Source: Paenibacillus kribbensis
GTDB lineage: Bacteria > Bacillota > Bacilli > Paenibacillales > Paenibacillaceae
Direction of reading: 5' to 3'
Assembly: GCF_002240415.1 (NCBI RefSeq)
Contig: NZ_CP020028.1
Location: 2,381,501 to 2,445,500, forward strand
DNA: 64,000 bases
Positions 24,901 to 34,300 of this stretch are shown here, piece by piece. The position numbers and the translations under genes were made by a program. Position 1 is the stretch's first letter. Each line of letters starts with the position of its first letter. A model generated the notes under the pieces. That model saw only the letters and a list, made by a program, of their open reading frames with translations. It was not told where the DNA came from and did no database searches.

Positions 24901-25503
24901 ATGGAAGCATTCACAACATTAAAAGGAATCGTAGCGCCTGTGGATCGGGTGAACGTGGATACAGATGCTATTATTCCTAAGCAATTCTTGAAACGAATCG
25001 AGCGCACAGGCTTTGGACAGTTTCTGTTTTATGAGTGGCGTTTTGATGAGGCGGGCAATATCAATCCTGAGTTTGAACCGAACAAGCCTCGCTATGCAGG
25101 GGCATCTGTGCTGATTTCTCGCGCCAACTTTGGCTGCGGCTCCTCCCGTGAGCATGCGCCGTGGGCGATCATGGACTATGGGTTTCGTAGCGTAATCGCA
25201 CCATCTTTTGCGGATATCTTCTACAATAACTGTTTTAAAAACGGTATTCTGCCGATCAAGCTGTCTGAAGAGCAAGTAGAGGATTTATTTCAGCGCACGG
25301 CGAAGCATGATAACTACCAATTGAACGTTGATTTGAACGAAAAAACAATTACTGACGATTATGGTTTGCATATTGATTTTGATCTGGATGAGCATCGTCG
25401 TCAATTCCTGTTGCAAGGTTTGGATGACATTGGCTTGACGCTCCAGCATGAGGCTGAAATTCTGGCTTATGAACAAAAGCGTGCTGCCAAGCAAGGCGCA
25501 TAA
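24901..25503 (+). CDS. leuD: 3-isopropylmalate dehydratase small subunit
   Basis: Swivelling-domain partner of LeuC, 200 residues. Family motifs are DRVNVDTDAIIPKQFLK, NFGCGSSREHAPWAIMDYGF and IAPSFADIFYNNCFKNGILP. GAGGAGG precedes the ATG. It closes the leuCD operon and is followed by a strong terminator. Confidence 0.96.
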   Translation: MEAFTTLKGIVAPVDRVNVDTDAIIPKQFLKRIERTGFGQFLFYEWRFDEAGNINPEFEPNKPRYAGASVLISRANFGCGSSREHAPWAIMDYGFRSVIAPSFADIFYNNCFKNGILPIKLSEEQVEDLFQRTAKHDNYQLNVDLNEKTITDDYGLHIDFDLDEHRRQFLLQGLDDIGLTLQHEAEILAYEQKRAAKQGA

Positions 25504-25518
25504 TCATCATTTGAACAG

Positions 25519-25557
25519 AAAGCCCGTATCGGCAATTCTTTTGCCTGCGGGCTTTTG
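25519..25557 (+). terminator. Terminator of leuCD
   Basis: AAGCCCG...GGC and GCC...CGGGCTT arms, then TTTTGTTATTTTT. Confidence 0.85.
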
Positions 25558-25692
25558 TTATTTTTAGAATTAAATTGGTAAATAAGGGGTTGACGGCTCG
25601 ATTGAGCATGGTATTGTAAATGTAAAATGGTTGAGGACTATGCCTATACAACGAGCATAAAAATATTACATAAATAAGTTAGGGGAATGAGG

Positions 25693-27264
25693 ATGAAGAA
25701 ATACAGTTGGGTGATACTGGCGGCTATCTTAGTCTGGTTGTGGCCGTCCTCTACTCATGTGAATGCGGCTGCAGCAGATTTGTTTTTGGACGGCAAAAGA
25801 ATAGAGGCGCCTGCAGATGCCAGGCCTGAAATGGTCAATGGCAAAGTCATGGTACCACTTCGAGTAGTTGGGGAGCAGCTTGGATATCAGTTCAAGTGGG
25901 AGCCACAAGCCTATAAAATTTCAATTCAAAAAAACAGCACGGATATGGCTATGTACGTAGGCCGCACATCGGCTGATGTGAATGGTAAAACAGTTAGTCT
26001 GGATGCGCCTCCTGTGCTGCGTGGCAACTCGACGATGGTTCCGTTGCGTTTTGTCGGGGAGCAAATGGGACTAAAAGTAGATTGGAATAATAAAAGTAAA
26101 TCCGTAAATCTCAGTCAGAAGACGACAACTCCGCAGGCAGATCAACAGTCCCAATCCCAAAAAACGTCACAAATGTCAACAGAAAGTAATAAAAGCACGC
26201 AAAAACCGTTTACCACTACAGCGACGACAACCAAAACCACTAAAGTAGACAAGCATACGGAATCGGCATCTTCACCATCCAAGCAGCAGAATGCAGAACA
26301 GACCACAGCCAATGCGTTGCTTGTACAAAACATTTCTTTTGAGGGTGACGCATTAAAGATTTCTCTGAACAAAGATGCAACCCCAAAAGTGTCCGAAATG
26401 ACGGGGCCTGACCGCATTGTTGTAGATTTACCAGGGGCTTCGCTGGCGTCTGATTTTTCCCAACTGTTTCCGATTCGTAAGGATGGCACACAGGCTTTGA
26501 CGAACAGTGACAGCGAGGATGTGGAGGAAATCAGATTTGCTCCCGCAGATGGACAAAATGGGGGCGTCCGCGTCGTCATTGCCTTGAACCAGGCACGTGA
26601 TTACGAGCTTTCAACTAATAGCAGGGGTGAACTCACCCTCCATTTGCGTGAGCGTAGTGAGAATCCGGTGGTCACACCGACTCATGTCGAAGGACGGCGA
26701 ATTGTTGTAATTGATCCTGGACATGGTGGCAAGGACCCTGGAGCAGCCAGTGTGACTGGACGACGCGAGAAGGAGTTTACATTGGCTGTAGCCTTAAAGG
26801 TTCAGCAGCTTTTGCAAAATGATCCTGCTATTCAGGTCGTAATGACCCGAGATGGAGACACGTATCCGACGCTCGATGAACGTGCCCAACTGGCGAATGA
26901 TCAACTGGCGAGCGTGTTTGTTTCCATCCATGGCAACAGTATGCCAGCCTCCAATAACGGAAAAGCGAATGGCTCTGAAACCTATTATGCACGTCAGGAA
27001 AGCTTGAGTCTGGCAACGACGATGCACAAGCATCTTGTAGCGGCTACCGGTTTTAAAGATAACGATATTAAGGTAGCCAACCATTTGGTAACCAGAAAAT
27101 CGCAAATGCCGGCCGTGCTGCTGGAATGCGGCTATCTGAGCAATCCGTCTGATGAAGCAGCCATGTTTACAGAAGAAACACAGGAGAGGATTGCACAAGG
27201 TATTGTCGATGGATTAAAGGAGTATTTAGGAACGGAAACGGTGACAACAGAATCGCTTAACTAA
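25693..27264 (+). CDS. N-acetylmuramoyl-L-alanine amidase with stalk and AMIN domains (copy 1)
   Basis: Secreted cell-wall hydrolase, 523 residues, cutting the muramoyl-L-alanine bond. Order of parts: signal peptide (residues 1 to about 27, ending VNAAAADL), a copper-amine-oxidase-type stalk domain (MVPLRVVGEQLGY and MVPLRFVGEQMGL), a Ser/Thr/Gln linker (about 145-205), an AMIN wall-targeting domain (PDRIVVDLPGASL) and Amidase_3 with zinc ligands in DPGHGGKDPGAA, GRREKEF and SIHGNS and the catalytic Glu in LLECGYLSN. ATG 25693 fits the ribosome site better than 25687. The next gene is a paralogue, but each has its own terminator or promoter region. Confidence 0.93.
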   Translation: MKKYSWVILAAILVWLWPSSTHVNAAAADLFLDGKRIEAPADARPEMVNGKVMVPLRVVGEQLGYQFKWEPQAYKISIQKNSTDMAMYVGRTSADVNGKTVSLDAPPVLRGNSTMVPLRFVGEQMGLKVDWNNKSKSVNLSQKTTTPQADQQSQSQKTSQMSTESNKSTQKPFTTTATTTKTTKVDKHTESASSPSKQQNAEQTTANALLVQNISFEGDALKISLNKDATPKVSEMTGPDRIVVDLPGASLASDFSQLFPIRKDGTQALTNSDSEDVEEIRFAPADGQNGGVRVVIALNQARDYELSTNSRGELTLHLRERSENPVVTPTHVEGRRIVVIDPGHGGKDPGAASVTGRREKEFTLAVALKVQQLLQNDPAIQVVMTRDGDTYPTLDERAQLANDQLASVFVSIHGNSMPASNNGKANGSETYYARQESLSLATTMHKHLVAATGFKDNDIKVANHLVTRKSQMPAVLLECGYLSNPSDEAAMFTEETQERIAQGIVDGLKEYLGTETVTTESLN

Positions 27265-27290
27265 GTGATTAATTAAGAGGGTTAAAAAAG

Positions 27291-27349
27291 AGCTGTTTTC
27301 CACCTCTATGGAAATTCATGGAGGTGAAAAGCAGCTTTTTTATTTTTTT
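27291..27349 (+). terminator. Terminator between the two amidase genes
   Basis: AGCTGTTTTCCACCTC and GGAGGTGAAAAGCAGCT, followed by T6ATTTTTTT. Confidence 0.88.
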
Positions 27350-27565
27350 GACGATGACTTTTGACGGAAAGCGAAAGGACTATTTTTTTAGTCATAATTC
27401 GACAAAAATAGTTCTTAGGCACGTATATTTCTGATATGATGGAATATATTCGCAACTTTTGGTGTGGGATAACGTCTAAAAGGTTGTCTGATATTACATA
27501 AGCGCGTATATCAGGTCGCCGCACCGGAGCATGTGGCAAAAAAAATATGAATGGAAGGGTGACGA

Positions 27566-29065
27566 ATGAAGAAATTTGGTTTTTTGTTGTTATTATTTGT
27601 CTTCATGTGGGCGGTTCCGGGTTATGGACATGCGGCTTCGAGTGGAACACAAATCTATCTCGACGATCAACAGTTAAGTGTCCCTAGTGGTGCTAAGGCA
27701 CAAGTGATAGGCGGAAGCACAATGGTTCCGCTACGCGTAATTTCTGAAAATTTAGGATATGACGTGACATGGAAGCAGCAGGCGCGAACCATAACGATTG
27801 AGAAGGACAGTACCTCGATCCGAATGAACATCGGAAGCAAGACGGCGACTGTCAATGGAAGCGACATTAGTCTGGATGCTTCGCCTCTGCTGCGTTCCAA
27901 TTATGCCCTTGTACCGCTTCGTTTTATCGGGGAGCAAATGGGACTGGACGTAAAATGGGACAGCAGCTCCAAGTCCGTAAAATTATATACCCGCAGCAGC
28001 GGGTCTGGAAACGGGGAATTTACACCTCCGAAATCCGGGAATAACAGTTCCAGTACAGGAAGTGTAACTACACCAGCTAATAATGCGAGCACAGGTGTTA
28101 CGCCGGTGCAGGAAATCAGTTTCAGCCAAAATCGCTTAACCATCACAACCGCGGGTACAGTCAAGCCAAAAGCGTTTACGATGACAGCTCCTGACCGGGT
28201 TGTTGTGGATTTGCCGGCAACTGCGTTTGCTGACAATTTTGGAGATCAGCAGAATCTGGATAACACCTTGAATGGTTCACTGGACATTCAGAATGAAGCG
28301 GATGTGTCCGGTATCCGTTATGCCTTGTTCCAAAAGGAGCCTTCAACGGTCCGGGTTGTTATTGATTTGAAACATGCCATGAACTACACTGCATACAATG
28401 ATGGATCCAATCATGTCATCGTCGATTTGGCATCCAAGGATTCAATTAATACAACGCCTGACGCTACGCTGCCAGATGGTTCATTACCAGATGATACACA
28501 GACATCACCCGTGAACAGTAATGGCAAAAAGGTCGTTGTTATTGATGCAGGTCATGGAGCAAAAGATTCTGGAGCAGTTGGGGCTTCAAGAAAAAATTAC
28601 GAGAAGACCTTTAACCTGGCTATGGCTTTGAAAGTGGAAAGCATTTTAAAGCAGAATCCCAAGCTTGAGGTCGTATTGACACGCAGCGACGACACATTCC
28701 TGGAGCTTAAACAGCGGGTAAAAGTGGCTGAAAATCTCAACGCCAACGTATTTGTGTCCATTCATGCTAACAGCAGCGGCAGTTCAGCTTCCAACGGTAC
28801 AGAGACGTATTACCAGCGGAGTGCCAGCAAAGCGTTCGCGGACGTTATGCATAAGTACTTTGCTCCTGCGACGGGTTTGACAGACCGGGGCATTCGTTAT
28901 GGCAATTTCCATGTGATTCGGGAAACGACTATGCCAGCCGTTTTGCTTGAGGTAGGATATTTGAGTAATGCAAAAGAGGAAGCCACACTGTTTGATGAAG
29001 ATTTTCAAAACCGGGTAGCTCAGGGGATTGCAGATGGCATCACAGAGTATCTTGGTGTAAAATAA
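27566..29065 (+). CDS. N-acetylmuramoyl-L-alanine amidase with stalk and AMIN domains (copy 2)
   Basis: Paralogue of the preceding gene, 499 residues with the same architecture: signal peptide (ending about GHAAS), stalk domain (MVPLRVISENLGY, LVPLRFIGEQMGL), Ser/Gly/Asn linker, AMIN domain (PDRVVVDLPATAF) and Amidase_3 (DAGHGAKDSGA, NYEKTFN, SIHANS, LLEVGYLSN). All zinc ligands and the catalytic Glu are present. It sits 300 bp after copy 1 behind its own AT-rich promoter region (for example TATGAT near 27434) and 45 bp before the GerM lipoprotein, with which it may be cotranscribed. Confidence 0.93.
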   Translation: MKKFGFLLLLFVFMWAVPGYGHAASSGTQIYLDDQQLSVPSGAKAQVIGGSTMVPLRVISENLGYDVTWKQQARTITIEKDSTSIRMNIGSKTATVNGSDISLDASPLLRSNYALVPLRFIGEQMGLDVKWDSSSKSVKLYTRSSGSGNGEFTPPKSGNNSSSTGSVTTPANNASTGVTPVQEISFSQNRLTITTAGTVKPKAFTMTAPDRVVVDLPATAFADNFGDQQNLDNTLNGSLDIQNEADVSGIRYALFQKEPSTVRVVIDLKHAMNYTAYNDGSNHVIVDLASKDSINTTPDATLPDGSLPDDTQTSPVNSNGKKVVVIDAGHGAKDSGAVGASRKNYEKTFNLAMALKVESILKQNPKLEVVLTRSDDTFLELKQRVKVAENLNANVFVSIHANSSGSSASNGTETYYQRSASKAFADVMHKYFAPATGLTDRGIRYGNFHVIRETTMPAVLLEVGYLSNAKEEATLFDEDFQNRVAQGIADGITEYLGVK

Positions 29066-29110
29066 ATCTTCAGCAAATCGCTTGCCAACGTCAAGCAAGG
29101 AGGGGGACAT

Positions 29111-29761
29111 ATGAACAAGAAAATCGTAATCGCAGGTCTGCTGGCACTGTTTGCTATAGCAGGCGCAGGCTGTGCCTCCAAGCAGACAGCTGCTCCGGCA
29201 GCTCCGACTCAGGAAACACAAACACCTGCTGCGCCAAATAGCACGCCTGGGCAAACGACTCCTGATTCATCGGCTCAGTCTGCTGAAAATAACGGGGCGT
29301 CTCAGACCCCTGCATCCCCGTCAACGGAACCTACAAAAACCAAGACGGAAACAGGAAAATCAGGAGATCACCAAACGCAGCAGATCACAGTGTACTACAC
29401 CGATACTCAAGAGACTGGCTTAAAAGAAGAGAAAAAAGAAATTACCTACCCGAGCGAGCTGGAAAAATACCAAAAGGCGTTTGAAGCTTTGCAAAAGAGT
29501 GGGAATTCCGCTTTAGTACCGCTGTGGTCGGATAAAATTTCCGTGCATAAGATCCAATTGGATAACGGAGCATTGACCCTTGACATTTCTTTGCCGGACG
29601 AAGCGCGTCTGGGTGCAGGCGGCGAGGAATTGGCGATTGATGCCTTGAAGAAAACAATGTTCCAGTTCAAGGAAATCAAAACACTGGATTTGCTCGTTGA
29701 TGGTCAAGCTCTGGAGTCCTTAATGGGACATGTAGATTTGGAGCATCCAATGAGCCGCTAG
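29111..29761 (+). CDS. GerM-domain lipoprotein
   Basis: A 216-residue exported lipoprotein. The N-terminus MNKKIVIAGLLALFAIAGAG is followed by the lipid-modified Cys (residue 21). A Pro/Thr/Gln/Ser-rich linker runs to about residue 90, then a GerM domain (QITVYYTDTQETGLKEEKKE, ALTLDISLP, LAIDALKKTMFQF and IKTLDLLVDGQ). GerM domains occur in sporulation and wall proteins of Firmicutes. Its place directly after an amidase gene suggests a partner in wall hydrolysis. AGGAGGGGG lies before the ATG. Confidence 0.9.
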   Translation: MNKKIVIAGLLALFAIAGAGCASKQTAAPAAPTQETQTPAAPNSTPGQTTPDSSAQSAENNGASQTPASPSTEPTKTKTETGKSGDHQTQQITVYYTDTQETGLKEEKKEITYPSELEKYQKAFEALQKSGNSALVPLWSDKISVHKIQLDNGALTLDISLPDEARLGAGGEELAIDALKKTMFQFKEIKTLDLLVDGQALESLMGHVDLEHPMSR

Positions 29762-29814
29762 TCAGATCAGATTGTATGAAAATTTCTCGGAAATTTGCAC
29801 ACTTTTCACGTGCA

Positions 29815-29839
29815 ATTTGTGACAAATAATGATAATATA
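29815..29839 (+). promoter_or_regulatory. Palindrome and AT-rich promoter-like element before the nth leader
   Basis: ATTTGT-G-ACAAAT (29815-29827) is a perfect 13-bp palindrome directly before TGATAATATAG. An imperfect inverted repeat AAATTTGCAC/GTGCAATTT surrounds it upstream. No clear -35 was found. Confidence 0.35.
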
Positions 29840-29916
29840 GGAGTGTGTTTCTCGCCTATGCAGGCAGTCATGCACAAATAGTATTCGTTTCTTTCCGGAT
29901 GATTATTTAGAGTGAC

Positions 29917-29956
29917 CGTCTTGATGCGGGTTATCCCGTATCAAGACGTTTTTTTT
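29917..29956 (+). terminator. Strong terminator hairpin in front of nth
   Basis: CGTCTTGATGCGGG-TTAT-CCCGTATCAAGACG then eight T. It is 156 bp after the GerM stop and only 18 bp before nth, so it ends the upstream operon or a short leader RNA begun near 29845. Confidence 0.9.
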
Positions 29957-29974
29957 GGTAGGAGGTAGGATTCC

Positions 29975-30649
29975 GTGAATGCAGCAACCGCACGTCATAT
30001 ATTGGATACCATCGGTACGATGTTTCCGGATGCCCATTGTGAGTTGAACCATGACAATGCCTTTGAATTAACGATTGCCGTGTTATTGTCGGCTCAGTGC
30101 TCCGATCAGATGGTCAATAAAGTAACGGCAGACCTGTTTCAAAAATACAAGTCACCCGAGGACTATTTGGCTGTTCCTATTGAGGAGCTGGAGCAGGATA
30201 TTCGCAGAATCGGCTTGTACCGAAACAAGGCCAAGCATATTCATAACCTGTGCCGTATATTGATAGACCAGTACGGGGGAGAAATACCATCTGAGCATGA
30301 TCAGCTAGTCAAGCTTCCTGGTGTTGGACGCAAGACGGCTAATGTCGTCGTATCTACCGCATTTAATGTACCGGCAATTGCGGTGGACACGCATGTAGAG
30401 CGTGTATCCAAACGGCTTGGCTTTGCAGGATGGGATGATTCAGTGCTTGAGGTGGAAAAAAAGCTGATGAAAAGAGTACCTAGGGATGAATGGTCATTGA
30501 CCCACCACAGGCTTATTTTTTTCGGTCGCTACCATTGCAAGGCTCAAAACCCTCAATGTCAGGTATGTCCGTTGCTTGATGTATGCAGGGAGGGCAAGAA
30601 ACGTATGAAAACGTCTCTTATCAGAAAAGATAAGGAACGTAGAGCTTAA
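29975..30649 (+). CDS. nth: Endonuclease III
   Basis: DNA glycosylase/AP lyase of base excision repair, 224 residues, acting on oxidised pyrimidines. The helix-hairpin-helix is LPGVGRKTANVVV with the catalytic Lys, followed by the catalytic Asp in AVDTHVERVSKRLGF. The C-terminal [4Fe-4S] motif CKAQNPQCQVCPLLDVC has the CX6CX2CX5C spacing. GTG start with TAGGAGGT upstream. A terminator lies just before it, so it must be read from within or past that hairpin. Confidence 0.96.
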   Translation: MNAATARHILDTIGTMFPDAHCELNHDNAFELTIAVLLSAQCSDQMVNKVTADLFQKYKSPEDYLAVPIEELEQDIRRIGLYRNKAKHIHNLCRILIDQYGGEIPSEHDQLVKLPGVGRKTANVVVSTAFNVPAIAVDTHVERVSKRLGFAGWDDSVLEVEKKLMKRVPRDEWSLTHHRLIFFGRYHCKAQNPQCQVCPLLDVCREGKKRMKTSLIRKDKERRA

Positions 30650-30707
30650 AGACCCATAGAACTAGCAAAGGGTTTAACCATTTATGTGTAGAAAAGGATG
30701 AAGAGTA

Positions 30708-30980
30708 ATGAAGTGCATTTCGGTATATACAGACAATTTTGAGGCGTTTTCTGATATTTTTGAGCAGATTGTAACCACAGAGTTTGCTGAAAATGAAGAG
30801 CGCGATCTTGAAGGGATTACGGTCAGCCATTCCGGGGATGTACCTGAACACTATCTGGAACGTATGTCACAAAAGCCAGAAGTAGTCGTAATGAAGGACA
30901 AATCCCGCGGAATTACGATTTTGCAGCATGGTCAAGTATTTGAAATTTTGCTGCCAGTTCTTGAGACGGCAGCAAATTAA
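30708..30980 (+). CDS. Conserved hypothetical protein (90 aa)
   Basis: Acidic 90-residue protein beginning MKCISVYTDNFEAFSDIFEQ and ending LQHGQVFEILLPVLETAAN. It has a beta-alpha pattern with a central PEVVVMKDKSRGITIL strand pair, with no signal peptide or membrane helix. AAGGATGAAGAG precedes the ATG. No function could be assigned. It lies 58 bp after nth and may be cotranscribed. Confidence 0.75.
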   Translation: MKCISVYTDNFEAFSDIFEQIVTTEFAENEERDLEGITVSHSGDVPEHYLERMSQKPEVVVMKDKSRGITILQHGQVFEILLPVLETAAN

Positions 30981-30984
30981 GTGT

Positions 30985-31200
30985 AATTAGCGAACGACAT
31001 GCACTGCATGTTCCGGTAGGCGGCTCGGCTGGTCTGACCAGCCTGAAGGCGCATGACCTTCGCGAATCTTGTAGACCATCCGTTGCTTACATATTGCTTT
31101 TGTTATTGCCCTTTAGGGGCTTTGATGAAACGCATTCGGTTGCCAAAATACTTATTCCTTTAATTTATGAGCGTCATCCTGAGTCCTTGGCAGGATATTC
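30985..31200. other. Gene-free stretch with two perfect palindromes (possible RNA)
   Basis: Between the 90-residue gene and the terminator at 31211 there is no gene. It contains ACATGCA-C-TGCATGT (about 31008-31022) and GGCTGGTC-T-GACCAGCC (about 31028-31044), closely followed by GAAGG/CCTTC. These could be stems of an untranslated RNA ending at the 31211 terminator; no known RNA family was recognised. Confidence 0.35.
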
Positions 31201-31210
31201 GATCAAATAG

Positions 31211-31261
31211 ACAGCGTTCCCCGAAGTCAGCTGCTTACGGGGAACGCTGTTTAGTTTTTTT
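31211..31261 (+). terminator. Terminator before the dynamin gene
   Basis: ACAGCGTTCCCC and GGGGAACGCTGT around a 16-base loop, then TTAGTTTTTTTC. Confidence 0.85.
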
Positions 31262-31347
31262 CAATGTGATCATTCTCACAGTGGCACAGGAGTGCTACAA
31301 TATAGCTATTTGATGCTGTCAAGAGACAAGGAGTGGAACCGTAGCTT

Positions 31348-34300
31348 ATGATGCAAACGATTACAGGGAATGCCGGAAAGTGGTCAGATACAATTGAACA
31401 GATACGGAATACTTTGCATAAAGCAGGGGACAGGGCGGGAGCCAAGGCTTTAGCAGACCTACTAGAGAAGGCGGATGCAGACGAGCTGACCATTGCCTTT
31501 TGTGGACATTTCTCGGCTGGGAAATCAAGCCTGATAAACAGTCTGTGCGGTAAAACGGTGCTGCCCTCCGGACCCGTGCCTACGAGCGCTAATGTGGTGT
31601 CCATCCGGCATGGACATTCAAGAGCACTCATTCATCCAGCCCGAACATCGGAAAATCCCGAGCCAGAAGTGATGGAAACCTCCATAGCCGAGCTGGCTGA
31701 ATATTGTAAAAATGGCGGGGCCTATGAATCCATTCAGGTATGGGAGGATATCCCGATGCTATCCGGCGGAGGGGTGCTGCTGGATACACCAGGCGTAGAT
31801 TCCACAGACCAAGGGCATGCGCTGGCGACACACTCAGCTCTACATTGGGCAGATATCGTTTTTTATGTGATGGATTACAACCATGTCCAATCTGAAAATA
31901 ACTTGTCCTTTGCCAAAAGCTTATCGGATTGGGGCAAACCGTTATACTTGATCATCAATCAAATTGATAAACACCGGGAGCGGGAGCTTTCATTTACACG
32001 TTACCGCAATGAGGTAGAGGCCAGCTTTCATGCGTGGCAGGTCCATTATACAGATATATTGTTTACTTCCTTAAAAGAGTCGAACCATCCTTGGAACCAG
32101 TGGCAACAGCTGCCGTCGTTGATCCAGCAATTACTGAAGCGCAAAACGGAGCTGTTGGCGTACAGCCTGGTATCCTCCATGCACCATTTGGTAGAGCAGC
32201 ATGTGGAGGAAGTGGAGGCAGCTGAAGAAGAGGAACTGAGCATGCTGCTGGAAGAGGCGGGCGGAGAAGAGGCGATTTCCCGCCTGGAAATGGAGCAGAA
32301 AGCCCTGCAGCAAGAGGATGAGCAGTGGCGGATGCTTCCGGAACAAGAGCACACACGGCTGCGGCAAGAGCTGGATCGTTTACTGGAGCATGCGCATTTG
32401 ACACCAGCGGAGCTACGTGAAGCAGCGGGTGAATATTTGGAGAGCCGCAAGCCCGGCTTTAAAATCGGACTGTGGTTTGCCGGCGGGAAGACGGAGCGAG
32501 AAAAGGAGCATCGCTTGGAACGGCTGACACGGATGCTGACCGATCAGGTAGAGGGGCAACTGCTCCCCCATGTGCGTGAGCTGCTGAGAGCGTGGGGGGA
32601 AGGTCATGGGTTGTGGTCTGCTGCGATGGAGCAAAAGCTGGATGGCATTCGTCCTGTAACGGATCGGCAACTGATTGAGCAGACGGTCAAGGAAACGGCG
32701 CTGTCGCCGGAGTATACGCTGAACTATAGTAAGGATCTTCGCGCCGCAGTCACGGCAGATTGTCGCCGCAAGGCGTTGGAGCTGGCAGACCGCCTGCTGG
32801 CCCAGCTTGCGGCGCAGGCCGAGGGCCGCCGTGCGGCTCTTGCGTCCGCTCGCCATGCGCTGTTGGCGCAGGCTGACGCGGCGAGCCGCTACAGCGCACG
32901 GGTGCGCGCCGCGGCCGCACACGCCACCGCGCTGCGCAGCCTGCTGCCGCAGGCCTCCGCGCCTGCCGCGTTGCCCCGCGCGGCTGCGCTTGCTGCTGGA
33001 GCCGACGCCGCGTCCCCGATGGCTCCAGCAGCACGAACAGATCCGGCGCGGCCCGCTATCGCTGGCACACGCGCTGGATCGCCGTTGCCGCAAGCGGGCA
33101 TGGCGGCGGCACAGTCTGCCGCCGGAGGGCGCCGCACGCGGCTGGAGGCAGCATCGGCTCGGCTGAAAGCCGCCGCTGCCTTGGTAAGTCCGTACCCTGC
33201 CATGCAGGCGACGGTACGGGATTTACATGCCCGCGCGGCTGCGCTGGAGGGCGGGCGGTTTACGTTGGCGCTGTTTGGAGCGTTCAGCGCCGGGAAGTCC
33301 AGCTTCGCCAATGCTTTGCTGGGCGAAGCGGTGTTGCCCGTATCGCCGCATCCAACGACAGCGGCGATTAACCGTATTATGGCGCCAGCCAGCCCTGAGC
33401 GCCATGCCACGGCTGACGTCCACATGAAATCAGTGGACGCATTGCGGGACGATCTCAAATATTCGTTCCGGTTACTGGGCTTGGGGGAACCGGAGACAGT
33501 AGGCTGGCAGGAAGCCGTACGTGAGTTATCCCCGGAAGGGATTCACCCTGCCGGAAGACCGCATTACAGCTTTTTGAAGGCTGCTGCAGCCGGATGGGAA
33601 GAAGCTCAAAGCTTGCTGGGTCAGCAGCTTCAGGTCGATTTGGATCAATATCGGGATTTTGTCGCGTCCGAGCACAAGTCATGCTTCGTGGAGCATATCG
33701 ACCTTTATTATGATTGCGCTCTGACCCGTCAGGGCATTGTGTTAGTGGATACGCCTGGAGCGGATTCTGTGAACGCCCGGCACACTGGCGTGACCTTCAA
33801 TTATATGAAGCATGCAGATGCGCTTGTATTTATCACGTATTACAATCATGCGTTTACCCAAGGAGACCGGCAATTTTTGAACCAATTGGGCCGGGTTAAA
33901 GAGACGCTGGCACTGGATCAGACCTTTTTTATCGTCAATGCCTCAGATTTGGCCTCATCCGAAGAAGAACTGCAATCCGTGACCCGACATGTACAGGAGC
34001 AGCTACAGGCGAATGGAATCCGAAAGCCGCGTATTTATCCGTTGTCCAGCATGCTCGCACTGGAAGCGGCCGAACAGGGAGAGCCCTCGCTGCGTACAGC
34101 TTCACGTTTTGAAGGGTTTGAAAAAGACTTTTCGGCATTCGCAGCTGATGAGCTGGCGGGCTTATCTATTGCTTCTGCGATGCAGGAGCTGGGGCGGCTG
34201 CGAAACCGGATAGAGCAACATGCCGCTGATGCCCGGTATGGCGTAGAAGAACGCGCGATTCGATTAGAGCGATTAAAAGGCATTCGCAGCGAGCTGGAGC

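Noticed and set aside
32413..33458. Several long frames on both strands within the dynamin gene
   Set aside because: Caused by the GC-rich linker, which lacks stop codons in most frames; Arg/Ala/Pro-rich nonsense.
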